Source of the DNA: Adiantum capillus-veneris
Lineage: Eukaryota > Streptophyta > Polypodiopsida > Polypodiales > Pteridaceae
Assembly (NCBI GenBank): GCA_014529385.2
Contig: CM043943.1
Location: 159,172,247 to 159,236,246, forward strand
DNA length: 64,000 nucleotides
Direction of reading: 5' to 3'
Below are positions 43,294-54,370 of the stretch, piece after piece; within the stretch, counting starts at the first letter, position 1, and each line of letters begins with the position of its first letter. The notes beneath the pieces were generated by a model. It made no database searches and was not told where the DNA came from. It saw nothing but the letters and a program-made list of their open reading frames with translations. The position numbers were made by a program, and so were the translations under genes.

Positions 43294-43653
43294 TTATTCA
43301 ATACAAATACACTTGCGTCCTCGATAGTCAGAATAAACTAGGGCTCCCCTAGAGTTTGTTCCTTCTAAGAAGATTATAGTGAACTTAGAATCGTTCAAAG
43401 GATTTAGGGAGGTGCTTCCTCTTAGCATCGGTCCTTCATTCGAGAAACCTCCTAGCTGTTGACTACCCATCATGAAGAAGGATTTATCGGAGGAAGTGTC
43501 AGTATCACTACACTCCTCAATGATCGGTGCTAGTGGATCTAGCCTTGCCTGAGTTACACTCTCCTCGGTGGACACTAAGCTACCGTGATCACCTATCACC
43601 TTTTGATCTCTAAGAATGTGTCTTTCTGATCTTAAATTCATCAAACTTAGCAA
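43294..43653 (-). CDS. Unknown N-terminal frame upstream of gag
   Basis: An open frame of 119 codons on the minus strand has an acidic Ser-rich centre (IIEECSDTDTSSDKSFFMMG) and a hydrophobic/basic end (KFTIIFLEGTNSRGALVYSD). It precedes gag of the same element and may be its N-terminal extension. There is no known domain. Confidence 0.35.
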   Translation of the reverse strand: MLSLMNLRSERHILRDQKVIGDHGSLVSTEESVTQARLDPLAPIIEECSDTDTSSDKSFFMMGSQQLGGFSNEGPMLRGSTSLNPLNDSKFTIIFLEGTNSRGALVYSDYRGRKCICIE

Positions 43654-43659
43654 TGCAAT

Positions 43660-45437
43660 TTATCACAAATCCAATCACTCACCTGGCAAAGGATCAGTTT
43701 CCGCACAACTTCTTGCTTTGCCACTTAATATACCTGTACACAAGCGTTTAATTTCGGCAATCGAATCAAAGCATTTAACCGCTAGAGGTGGTCTTAGTAA
43801 TGATTGGTATAAGTGGAGGGTTAAACCCAACCACTACTGTATTTTATACACTTCTGATGTTCTAGATTAGGCCTGCTGATCTGGAACTGTACTTCCCTCG
43901 GATGTTGGTCAATTTACATGGAAAGTCTTAATTACGTCTTTACTCCGTCAAAAGGTCAGACAAGGTCCAAATTCACTTCTAAAGAAGTTCTGGAACCCTC
44001 AAGTCAAATAGAACATCACCCTATGTCCTCAGTCAGCTTTTCTCTTCACTAAGCCTCTGTAGACATCCTACGCGTAGGATGTCTCCTGCTCTGTTTTACC
44101 TGGTTTTTTGCACTATAGATTTCCCCTGATATGCTGAGTCCACAGCTGTTTTTACTTTTTGATTGGACACCTATAAGCTGGTCAATTGGTCAGAAATCTA
44201 TTCCAGCAGCCTAATGTTGGTCTGACCAGTCAAATCAACTCCAATTTGGACCAAAATTGACTAGAAGGCTTGCCTCAGGCTATACAACACCCTACTATGC
44301 CTACAGCCAGTTTCTGGCTTCAATTTCATGCATTAGACATTCTACGCGTAGCATGTCTAACTGCTCAAAATTGCTTCAAAAGCAAAGCACAGACTCCTCT
44401 TAAGGTGCTAATCACTTTGGTATGCTCAAATCTGGATTTGGAGTGCTCAATCACACAAAACACATCCTACACGTAGGATGTCTACCTGGCCTTTTTTACC
44501 CCAAACTTGAGCCACAGCTTCCCCTTGATGCCAGCAACCCAGTGCTATGCTTAGATTTTGGTTTGGATTTCAAAAGACCCCAATTTTATCTATTCTAGCC
44601 CTTTTCAGTCAAAGATGCTAAAGTCTTCTTAAAACCCAATTTTTCTCACCCAATTGAGATGAAACCTTTCTCAGGCACTCAACAAATCATGCAGATCATG
44701 CTCATGCAGCCATCCTATGGTTTTGGTCTTAAAATAATGCCTTGGCACAATTTGGATAGGATGTCTGGCATTTTCTGTCTATCTGGCCTTATCCTGTCAA
44801 GATATGGTCAAACTTCCACTTTCCAGGTGAAAATAGGGTAAACCTACCTTCTGAACACACTAGTCAACTCAGAATTTCAAAATTTCAACCAGATCATCCT
44901 GTAGACATCCTACGCGTAGGATGTCTTCTGGCTTAAAATTTAATTTTTTCCTGACAGAAATGCTCCTGGTGCTCTGCAGCTCTTTTAGAAACACTCACAA
45001 AAACTTTTGAACTTCACTTCAGCTTTCAAACACTCTTTTGTGTCTTTTACGACCTTGTGATGAACCTAACAACAAGTATAACATGCATGAAGTGATCCAG
45101 ATCATAAATCATGATGTCCTACTTACCCTACTCCTACTTATCATGTGAGATGGTGATATTGGTGTTTTGGTTACTTCCTGGCCTCTCTGGACTCTCAATC
45201 TCTCCTTTCATCGCTTCTACCACCCCAAATCCTACTCATCAACTCAACTAATACCTAAAACTACCTAAGTCTACCTAAGTCGAAGGATCTAGGCCAGACA
45301 CTCGCTCCCTAGACTCCCTCTAAGACGTAGAGAGTCATCAACCCTCTGATCCTATCTAAATGTAAAACAAGACTCTCGCAAGCAAGAGAGTCCCTATCCT
45401 CAAGGACCAGTCTCAATCACCTACCTAGGGTTTTTGT
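43660..45437 (-). other. 5' leader of the - strand gypsy element, with dispersed palindromes
   Basis: The ~1.8 kb between primer-binding site and gag has no coding domain. Its main feature is a 24-bp palindrome with core ACATCCTACGCGTAGGATGT at 44061-44084 (perfect) and 44903-44926 (perfect). Near-perfect copies lie at 44335-44358 and 44460-44483, with a half copy near 45805-45817. It also contains short tracts of leader-like sequence. Confidence 0.6.
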
Positions 45438-45454
45438 CCCCGACAGCGGCGCCA
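45438..45454 (-). other. Primer-binding site, TGGCGCCGCTGTCGGGG type
   Basis: The minus strand reads TGGCGCCGCTGTCGGGG one base after the LTR end. This is the primer-binding sequence style common in plant Tat/Athila-related gypsy elements (TGGCGCCGTTGCCGGGG). It fixes the orientation and the 5' LTR border. Confidence 0.8.
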
Positions 45455-45455
45455 A

Positions 45456-46379
45456 TGTTGGCGGATACGCCACGACGGACATTAGCACAGCGAGAACTCA
45501 CCTAACAAGATTTGTCAGCTTAGGACAAAGCTCGGCCCGCAGGCGCGTGGAAGCAAGCATAGGGTGTCAATCTACACTCGACCGACTCTCGACTAATTCT
45601 TACAGAGGTCTCTACCCAATGTCTAAGCTATAGCCTTCAGGAGTGTATAAGAGGAGATTTCCTACAACGCTTTTAAGAGCCGAATACCCATCAAACGTTC
45701 TCAAAACACCACAGAACTTGAAGGAGACCCTACTAACACCAATAGGTCGCTCTCTCTAAGGTCCATGAACCAAAATCCCAACCCTAAACACCTGGTGCAA
45801 AATCACGTAGGATGTCTGGCCGAAATTTGCAGGTCGTCATTTCTAAAAACTAAAGTGCCTAATGTGTAGCTCTACTCAATGCGAACGCGTGGATATGCTA
45901 AAATGCAAAAACAGACAACGTATGCTCATCGAATCACCAGATGTAGCTCATGGATTAAGTTCGCAAAACCACACCGTACACCCGCAATGTAGGTATTGGC
46001 GCATAGCTCTCATTGGGGGCAACACGTTGCACTTCTCCGCACTCGATTCCGACCACCGGTGCGCGCATAGCGTCAAGATGAAACTCTCACTCTCTCTCAT
46101 ACATAGTACACTCACTCACCGACAGAACTCTTTTTAAAATGACAAAGGTTTTTTTCATTAAGGTCAAAAGTGGTATAAATACCTTACAATCTCAAACCCT
46201 AATGTTCCAATTTAACCATCTACTCAATCTAAATGTCAAAAATGGGATACAATCTGGAAGCTTCTGCAAGCCCCACTATTTACAAGGTGAAATTTTGGGT
46301 TTCTCAATTAAAGAATAATTACAAAAAATAATATTCCGTCGAGCAGTCATTTTCCGTTGGGTGTGTTCAGCTGCTAACA
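45456..46379 (-). mobile_element. 5' LTR of the - strand gypsy element
   Basis: In element orientation it starts TGTTAGCAGC and ends GCCAACA, giving the short terminal inverted repeat TGTTRGC. It is followed by one base and the primer-binding site. A TATAAATA-like box occurs near 46172. The right border rests on the inverted-repeat match alone, because no second LTR of this type was found. The 3' LTR expected at lower coordinates does not match the sequence beyond the polypurine tract at 31.46 kb, so the complex may be composite. Confidence 0.6.
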
Positions 46380-46583
46380 GGAGTGGATTCATTCTCCATA
46401 TGCTCAAGTAAATGGTCTACTTGGCCAGTAGTTTTAGTTAACTACAATCTTCCACCCTTTATTTTCTTTGAAAAGAGCATTTACTTTTCTCTCTCATAAT
46501 TCTAGAAAAACATCAAGTTAAAAAAATTTAACATATATTTGGCACCTCTATTTGAGAACCTCCAAGATTTGTGGAGAGGCATA
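46380..46583. other. Short AT-rich spacer
   Basis: There is no gene-like frame. It lies between the LTR and the tandem duplication. Confidence 0.5.
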
Positions 46584-46989
46584 GACGTGATTGATATGTC
46601 AAAACATGAAAATAAAAGGAGATTTGGAGTTTGAAGAATTTAAGCATGGAATGTAGAGCATGACTTTCTCAGCTACGGATTAGGTGCTAGTATTAATTTG
46701 TGTTTAAGTAATACATGCAGATACTTTTTATTTTATTCTATTTTTTATCATCATACTAACTATTTTACTATGGATGTACGGTGCTCAGACGTGCTTGATA
46801 TGTCAAAACATGAAAATAAAAGGAGATTTGGAGTTTGAAGAATTTAAGCATGGAATGTACAGCATGAATTTCTCGGCTACGGATTCTGTGCTAGTATTAA
46901 TTTGTGTTTAAGTAATACATGCAGATACTTTTTATTTTATTCTATTTTTTATCATCATACTAACTATTTTACTATGGATGTAGGGTGCT
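46584..46989. repeat. 204-bp tandem duplication
   Basis: Two nearly identical units start with GACGTGMTTGATATGTCAAA at 46584 and 46788. The second ends at TGGATGTAGGGTGCTC, where the CACTA transposase coding sequence begins. The two copies differ at only a few positions, so the duplication is young compared with the neighbouring relics. It probably covers the intron and acceptor in front of the transposase exon. Confidence 0.9.
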
Positions 46990-47771
46990 CAATCAAAGGT
47001 TATAAATTTTGTCCCTCATGCAGTGATTGATTGAAATCTATGTATAGTAACAATCTCAATAAAATATATACCTTCGACACAAACTATTCTTAGTCGAAGA
47101 TCATTTGCTAAGTCGAAGCACACAAACTAGAATTTTCAATGGAAAGGTCGAGAATGGACGATTTCTAGAATGGAAGAAACCCGCAGATATGTACCTAAGT
47201 GGATCAAGGGCCCATTATTGATCCAGAGTTAGGGCTTACAAGCAACAAAGATGATTACCCATCTTGAGGATGACCATCTCTTCCTCCCTCTATGGTTTTC
47301 TTTGGAATATTGAGAGGATTTGAAGATCGCTCATCTTCTTGATCCTATGCATATATTCAAAAATATAGGCCACTCTTTGTGGAAACATCTTATTAGTATG
47401 AAAGACATGGAAGCATCTTGAAATGACTTAAAAGATCAAAATTAAAAATGCAACTTGTGGCCACATGTTGACAAAGAGACGGGTCAAAAAGAATTTACAC
47501 ATGTACCATGGGTACTTACCTCCAAAGACATTGACATGATTAATCAAAGAATACGATCTATCTGCACACCCACCGGATATGGTGCCTCATTGAAGAATAT
47601 ATTCATTGTGGATGCAACGAGTCTTTTGAATTTGAAGACACATGATTGGCATAATTTGATCAAACTAACTCAATAGTGTAACAACTCCTTTCTCCAACCA
47701 AGAGATACTAATTTGACTATAAATTGATACATGTAGCATATTCTCCCGTTGTTATTGATGGTTGCTTAACG
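46975..47771 (+). pseudogene. CACTA TNP2-type transposase, 5' part
   Basis: It begins at a TGTAG acceptor-like site with CSIKGYKFCPSCSD, matching the CPxCG segment that follows the conserved TNP2 intron. Later blocks are HSLWKHLISMKDME and the frame at 47455-47676, MWPHVDKETGQKEFTHVPWV and TPTGYGASLKN, ending LKTHDWHNLIKL (the LKSHDxH motif of TNP2). It then reads GCLT at the LTR border. Stops at about 47015, 47215 and 47430 show it is decayed. The upstream Transposase_21 core is missing. Confidence 0.7.
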
Positions 47772-49077
47772 TGTCTTAAAATCAATATCTAATTCTCCTA
47801 AATGATTTTCTCATGTTAAACTGATCTATTAATATGGGGAAGTGCCAGGGGAGAAAAAGCTAGAATATTGGTTAAGCTAGCAAACCGGCCACAGTAGGGA
47901 TCCAAAGGAGGGAAAATAGGGATCCAAAGGGGGGGCCATCTGCAAAAGAGCCATGTGAAACAATGGGATAAAAAGACCCTAAGGTTCAGCCCATTAAGAC
48001 TTCCAAAATGCTAAGGTTCCAAAATTCAAAGGTTGTGTCCAAAGGTCAACCATGGCGGGAATTGGATACTTTATGTGTGTCCCAAAAGTCTTTATAAATC
48101 CCTACATAGGAGGGGGCGAGCCTTGCTTGTAGGGGATGAGAGAGAAAGTCACACACACACACACACACACAAGCTCCCTTTACACAAAGGGAATGAGGGA
48201 CACATGTCAGCTCCCTAGCCCAGATGCCCACAAGGTGTGCCCAATTCCTATTGGATGGCCTTGGAGGTGGACCAATGAGAATTAGGCTAGAGTAAATCTA
48301 GTTTAATTAATTCAAAAACACTTAATAAAAGAACCAATGAGAATTAAGCTCTCTAAAAGACTATTAGACAGTCTCCCAAGGGGTCCAATGAGCATTCAGT
48401 AGCCCAATGGCTTGCCTGATTCCTATTAGCAAGGAGGCAAAGGGGTCCAATGAGAGTTTAGTTGCATTTATTAATTGCATAAAGCTCTCACAAAAGGTGA
48501 AAGGGGGACACATGTCAGAAGGCTATCACTTATACTGCTTAATTATCATTGGCTAGCCCTAAGGAAGGTCCAATGAGAGTGGAGCATGAGCAAATAGCAA
48601 GAGGGGTCGACCAAGAGAGAGAGGGGGCTGATTTTTGGAAGGCATTATCACACACACACTCACACAATCTCATGTGTGAAGTAAAGAAGACTCTCTCTCC
48701 TTCTCAAGCTTTAATGGAAATCTTACCACCTACTTCAAGCTTGTGAGAAGGGAGGCCTACACGAACAACTCTTGGCTTTGTGATTCAAATCCAACCAAGA
48801 TCCAAGCTTCAATGCATGCTCATCTCCTCTACCATGCTAATTACTCAGCTAAGCTATGCTAATATGAGTGATTATGTGAGGAGATGTACATATTTCTCGT
48901 AAGAATACTCCTTCTTCCTCTCAATCTACTCTCATACCCCGCTAGCTCTCACCATCTTCGAAGGTGTGTGAGGTCTTGGGTCTGAGACCGGAGATAATTG
49001 ATGTTATGTTTGATAAGTGTTTTTCTTAGAGCTAAAGTTTCCATCTTCATTGCACTAGCTAGTATTGAAGGAACACA
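47772..49077 (+). mobile_element. Truncated LTR, chromovirus family, inside the TNP2 relic
   Basis: It begins TGTCTTAAAATCAATATC and is collinear with the solo LTR at 32.74 kb, including the GTGCCAGGGGAGAAAAAGCTAG block and a (CA)n run near 48151. Similarity stops at GAAGGAACACA (49077), about 330 bp before the expected TTACA end. Transposase coding sequence resumes there, so the LTR lost its 3' part together with any target duplication on that side. Confidence 0.8.
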
Positions 49078-49741
49078 TCATACACATTGTTCTTCTATTT
49101 TTTATAGATGAATCACGTCTAAGGAGATTGATACAAGGTCAATGCCACAAAAGAAAAGGGAATGAATTGAGCTCCTTTGTTTGGTAGAGAAAGAGTTATT
49201 GACGTCCTTTTTCCATATCCAAGTCCACGTACCCATTCATCTTGTTGATGAGATAGAGATTGCAGGTGTTTCTAGCACTCATTAGATGTTTTGGGTTGAC
49301 AGATTTATGGGAGTTTTAGAGGGGATTGTTTGCCAAAGAGCATGACCAGAGGGTTCAATGGTTGAGGGATGGGTGCTTGGAGAGTGCATGTATTACCTTT
49401 TTGACTACCTTAAGCGGATTGACATAGCTACTCCTCGCAGATGGACAATCGAATCAGATGAGATGTTTTGTGGCAAGGACATTCCTCGCAAGCTCACAGA
49501 TGCAAAATACTTGAACATATCCACGTTTTTTATATAAAAATCACAGTGTATGAAAACATTTATCAAAGAATACCAAGAAGTTTGTAACCCACAAAGAAGA
49601 CAAAAAGCTTGTAAATCTACCAAGATAAACCTCCATCCATTCTTTCATGGTTATCTAAACGTATCAGAGATGAAATTTGAGAGTGAGAAGACATCAATGG
49701 TGAGCAGAGAGAGACTGGATTTGATTGAGATAGAGAAGTAA
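49078..49741 (+). pseudogene. CACTA TNP2-type transposase, 3' part
   Basis: This continues the TNP2 sequence past the LTR. HTHCSSIFYR, a stop, then ITSKEID aligns with the YKISELVRWISSKEIQ region of the 60-kb copy. After it come FFHIQVHVPIHLVDEIEIAG, MFWVDRFMGVLEGIVCQRA and PEGSMVEGWVLGECMYYLFD, which match the conserved HLVDEI…RWMxxxERFM…PEGSxxEGxxxEExL stretch. A long tail reads RWTIESDEMFCGKDIPRKLT onward to 49741. In-frame stops stand where Trp and Arg codons are expected. Confidence 0.75.
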
Positions 49742-49965
49742 TAATTCTTCTATGAGTGTATATTTACAAAGTTGTTTGAATTTCTCTATGAATGTACATT
49801 ACAAATTTTTTGAATTTCTAATATTCCTGCTTAAAGTTTATGTACTCATCTTAGTACTTTTAGATATCCATTTATAATAACATGTGAGCCTATGGACAAC
49901 ACCTTTAAGTTGACAAAATTGATCAATGATGTGTTACTCAAGATTCTTGCATTGTTTCATCTTTT
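49742..49965. other. AT-rich gap within the CACTA relic
   Basis: No recognisable coding sequence between the TNP2 tail and the DUF4216-like exon. It may contain an intron. Confidence 0.4.
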
Positions 49966-50698
49966 AAGCAGCAATCACGTGCAAGAGCAAGAGATATATA
50001 TCCTATCGATGAGGAGCTTGGCTATGTGGGAACCATAGTTGTTACTTATGAAGACTTCCATGTTTACAAGTAGGTAATAATATTTTATAGATATACACAA
50101 ATTTTTGACACTATTGACTTCGAAGTTTCTTCTAAGGCATTTTGGATATCATATGTTTAAAAATATTGTATTGGAGATTAATTGGTTTCGTGTTGTAAAG
50201 GGGCTAGAACCATCTGGTTTTTGGATAGTTGACTCTTCAAAAACATTACGGACAACACAAGAACCATATATTTTTCCGGCACATTGTGAGATGTCTTCCT
50301 TGTATAGTTCACCAGATTCTCTTAGTCCATGGAGGCAAGTCCTGACTTTTAATCCTCAAGGATGTTGGATATTTGACACATCCAACTCAAATGGGGTTTT
50401 AGATTATGTAACTCAAGAGAATGAAAAAACTTATGTGCATTCCCATCTCCTTATAGCATTAGCACATGACGATTACTCTAACAAAGAAAAGAGCACCACT
50501 GATGCAATGCATGATGAAACAAAAGATTTGGACTTAGATTTAGACATTGAGCCTTTGGGAGAGCATGATACATCCTTGATTGGTTTGTCAGACACTCTCT
50601 CTCTTAATGAAAACTTGACAACTAAAGAGCTTCAAGAAGCAATGAAGGACAACGAAGAGATTGTATTGATCATTGATCTCTTCTTGAGTTTTATTTAA
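49966..50698 (+). CDS. DUF4216-like C-terminal region of the CACTA protein
   Basis: An open frame from 50105 holds NIVLEINWFRVVKGLEPSGF, WIVDSSKTLRTTQEPYIFPAHCEM and WRQVLTFNPQGCWIFDTSN. This resembles DUF4216, a domain attached to plant CACTA transposases (W-[FV]-D…G…..PF[IV]LA.Q…F). A preceding short segment (DEELGYVGTIVVTYEDFHVY) may belong to the same domain, separated by an intron starting near 50070. The acidic tail DETKDLDLDLDIEPLGEHDT ends at TAA. It follows the TNP2 relic on the same strand and is the best preserved part of this CACTA copy. Confidence 0.6.
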
Positions 50699-51067
50699 CC
50701 CTATAGAATAGAGTACCACATAAGAGAATGAGCACTCTAATCCATTCAAAAGAATAAGTACCCGAACCCTGAATCAGTAAGAAAAAACTCCCCAATTTCA
50801 ATTTTTTCATCGAGTAGTATCTGGTACTAAATATTTTTATTTATTTTATCTTTACTCATTCTCTCTTGCTTTCTCCCCTTAGTCTCTAAGCTTCCACATT
50901 GTCGACTTTGACATGTATTGTGCAAGAGAGGGTATGCAACTATGACCTACCTAGGCATGCACGTCCTGCTAGAGGCTCACAAGGGTGTCAGGCTAAGTCC
51001 TCTGCTACTAACAAAACGGCTAGTTTATTTGAATTCAACTTTTTTCTCCAAAATGTACTCTTACACC
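50699..51067. other. Spacer, no feature seen
   Basis: AT-rich sequence between the CACTA relic and the left chromovirus LTR. It ends with ACACC, the base run that would be the left half of a target duplication. The right half is lost. Confidence 0.4.
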
Positions 51068-51737
51068 TGTAATGGAAATGGCCTATGAACTTTGAGAGTA
51101 GCGGAATTAGGCAATTAGATGAAGCACTTTTGTGAGCATAGCGGGTGAACTGGTAGCAACATAAACATGATACTTAGTTAACTTGACATGAACAATACTT
51201 TTGCAAGAGAGAGAGTTTTGAGAACATGAAACAGGGACGACCGGATTCATATGGAGCCGGTCCCCCCTCCAATAGGCATTTGTATTACAGTTTCTCCCAT
51301 CAAGGCAGACTTGGTTCAATACAATCTTTGTGTTTTATGTGACCTAGGTGATGCAATGAAGATGGAAATCTTCATGCATCACAAGCATAACATAAACTTT
51401 GTAGAAAGCATTAACTATCCCAAGCCTCAGTCCCAAGGCGTCAAACACCTTCGAAGGTGGAGAGAGCTAGCGGGGAATGAGGGTAGGGAAGAGGAAGAAG
51501 AAACATTACATAGGAGAAAGGAATAGTTCCTCACTTATCATCACTCTTCTTTCTAGCATACATAATATCATAGTAATGAAGATGGAGAAGATGGCAAGCT
51601 TAAGCATTGAAGCATGGCTCTTGGTTGGATTTACATTCCATAGCCAAGAGTGTTGGTGTAGGCTCTCACTTCTCACAAGCTTGGAGAAGGAGGTGGAGTT
51701 CCTCAACTTTCACCAAGTGAGAATAAATCCACAAAAT

Positions 51738-51799
<62 letters not shown>

Positions 51800-52750
51800 T
51801 TTATACCCCCCCTAGAACCCCATTGCTTGCTTGGGGCAAGTTCTAACCTTTGCACATGCTTCAAGCTCATTGGACCCCTCTCCCCCTAGCCAATCACATG
51901 CAACATGCATTCAAGCACATGGGTAGTCTTTGGACAAGTGTCCTCCTTACCCCTTAGAGAGAGAGAGATTGAAAATATCTAGATATTTATTGGATGGAAC
52001 TAGAAGCTCATTGGACCCCTCTTTAGCCCAACCAATAGCATTCAAGCACACCATGTGGCTAAGAATAGGGAGAGTCTCACATATGTCCCATGTGCCCCTT
52101 GAGAAAAGGGGTGCCCTTTGGGTGAGTGGAAGGTTAAGTCAAAGATTCCCCTAACTTTGGGACTTTCCACCTCCTTTGTAGGGTCTCCTTTTTACTCAAG
52201 CACCTTACCCCCCATGCATGGGAAGCTTCTCAAGCACCTTCCTCATTAAGTTTGTAGGGTCTCTTTTTTACTCAAGCACCTTACTCCCCATGCATGGGAA
52301 GCTTCTCAAGCACCTTCCTCGTTAAGTATGACAAGCACCTCAAGTACCTTAGTCATCAAGCATGACAAGCACCTCAAGCACCTTAATCATCAAGCACGAC
52401 AAGCACCTCAAGCATCTTAGCCATCAAGCACGACAAGCACCTCAAGATTAGGTTGGGTTCCCACCTCAAGCTCAGCCCTAGCTTGCCTAAGGTCAAAGGA
52501 CTTTTAACACTAACCATTGTGGAGGTCTTTAATGAAGCTAACCCTAAGGTCTTTTAGGCTCCATTAGTTAACCTTGCTCTTTGACAAACCATCTCTAATT
52601 TGGACCCCTTTACCATTGGCCCCGTGTTGAGATAGATTCGTAAGCACATGTATATATTCTAACCCTTTTTCTCGTTTATTATCCCACATTAAATGATCAA
52701 TTAAATATGAGAAAATCATTTGGATTGGTTAGATATTATATATTATGACA
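51068..52750 (-). mobile_element. 3' LTR of the chromovirus (element 3)
   Basis: The plus strand reads TGTAATGG at the left and TATTATGACA at the right, so in element orientation it starts TGTCATAATA and ends CCATTACA. It is homologous over more than 1 kb to the truncated copy at 58297. It includes a (GT)n tract at 51740-51798, much longer than the counterpart in the other LTR. It also includes 34-bp tandem units at 52324-52450. It is directly followed by the polypurine tract. Confidence 0.9.
52324..52450. repeat. 34-bp tandem repeats in the LTR
   Basis: About 3.7 units with the core ACAAGCACCTCAAGCACCTT. A longer ~78-bp duplication containing CCCCATGCATGGGAAGCTTC lies immediately to the left (about 52190-52320). 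Confidence 0.9.
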
Positions 52751-52763
52751 TTACCTCTCTCTT
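52751..52763 (-). other. Polypurine tract of element 3
   Basis: The minus strand reads AAGAGAGAGGTAA directly before the LTR start TGTCATAATA. Confidence 0.75.
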
Positions 52764-53094
52764 GAAATCATGATCGTCCTCGACTATGAGGTAAAAGAGA
52801 TAAAGCCATAGTCATTAGTCAATTTGTCTTAGCGGGTAGAGGATCCCTTTTCACCCTATGACATCATTCGAAGATGGATGACTAATCCATTTGGTGCTTG
52901 GGAGACATAACTGCCGCAAGCATGTCTGCGTTTTAGTCCATTTCATCCTCCCAAGTAGAGTGACAAACTCTACATGGTGTTTGAGAGACGTCTTCATCAC
53001 AAACATGATTCTTAGTATGCATACTACTTAAATTTGTGCACAATAAAGAGAGAATCAGTCTTATAAGACAAAAAAATTGATCATTTCAAAGAAA

Positions 53095-53560
53095 CATGTA
53101 CATTTTCTTACTCTAATGTAGCATTGTAAGCATTGACAAGGTTCATACTATCCTTAAGCTGGATTCCTTGCATCCATCTAGCATTTTCAAAAGGATAATT
53201 TTTGAACTTAATAAGATACCATCGGATAATCTTTACATGTCATAAAACCTTGTCTTCATGTCAAAGGATAGCTTTGGGTTGTAGCACCTCTTCTTGGTCT
53301 TCGATTTCGGGGGCGTCTTCAATAATTGGTTCATTTGGAGGTTCTCCTTTGTAGGGCTTAAGTAGGCTCACATGAAAAGCATTGTGTATGAGCCAATGGT
53401 TAGGCAACTTGAGTTGATAATCCACCTCATGGATTGGCTTCAAAATTTGAAAAGGACCATAGTATCTTTTTGCTAGTTTAGCATAATACTTTTGATGGCC
53501 CGTAGGATTTTTGCCCGTCGTTTGCCTCAATCGAGCCTTAGGAAACTTAAGTAAGACCCA
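53095..53560 (-). pseudogene. Integrase C-terminus and chromodomain (element 3)
   Basis: On the minus strand [20 protein letters not shown], then [27 protein letters not shown], is the chromovirus integrase C-terminus. An acidic segment follows ([14 protein letters not shown]), then HEDKVL, a stop, and IIRWYLIKFKNYPFENARWM. The last has the chromodomain pattern YL[VI]K[WF]K[NG]xPxExAxW. A chromodomain targets integration to marked chromatin in chromoviruses. Stops interrupt it near 53255 and 53240. Confidence 0.75.
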
Positions 53561-53892
53561 ATCATTTTCTTTGAACGTTCAGGCCCTTCTGTGATTGTCA
53601 GCAACAACTTTTTGCCTTAGTTGGAAGATGGATATAGCCTCCTTAATCTTTTGAAAAGATGCTTGCAGGTCACGGCTATACTAATCGGCAACAACGAAGA
53701 TCTTCTCATGTACTTTAAGTAGCAAGGGACTTTTAGGTCTTCCCTCTATGATTTCAAAAGGTGCTTTTTCCGTAGAAGTATTGATAGTATTATTATATGC
53801 ATACTCTACAAGAGGTAAGTACTTTTCCCATTGTAAGCACTGATCTACTTTTGTAACATAGGTCTTTAGTAGATTAAGAATTGTAAGATTGG

Positions 53893-54370
53893 CTATCTCA
53901 CTTTGGCCATCCGTTTGTGGGTGATAGGCGAAGAGAAATTCAATCTTGTACCTAGATTTTTAAAGAGACCTTTCCAAAAATTACTGGTCATTCTAGGATC
54001 TCTGTTTGACATGATGGATGCTGGCAATCCATGGTGTTTGAAATTTTGGGATATGAAGAGAGTTGCCATTTGGTGTGACTTAATAGTCTTCTTGACAAGG
54101 ATAAAGTGTGCTTGCTTGCTAAACCTGTCGACTATTGTCCATATTCCCGTATTCCCATGGATAGACTTGGGTAATCCAAAGATAAAATCCATGGATATAC
54201 TCTCCCATGGTGAATTAAGGATTGGCAATGGCTGGATTAATCCATGTTGCTTCCCTCTTTCATACTTTCTCTTTTGGCATACGAACATTTTGAAACATAC
54301 TCTTGTATGTCCACTTTCATGGTAGGCCAATAAAAGTATGTCTCTACTCCTCAAAGAGTAGGGTGAATGC
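53893..54370 (-). pseudogene. Integrase core (element 3)
   Basis: The minus-strand frame contains a zinc-binding end (ESGHTRVCFKMFVCQKRKYE, diverged), then WESISMDFIFGLPKS with the first Asp and DRFSKQAHFILVKKTIKSHQ. Next is HGLPASIMSNRDPRMTSNFWKGLF with the second Asp. The segment with the catalytic Glu is beyond a frame change. This is the typical chromovirus SMDFIxGLPxS pattern. Confidence 0.75.

Noticed and set aside
53903-54325. 140-codon plus-strand frame
   Set aside because: It is the complement of the chromovirus integrase core, which has conserved motifs on the minus strand.
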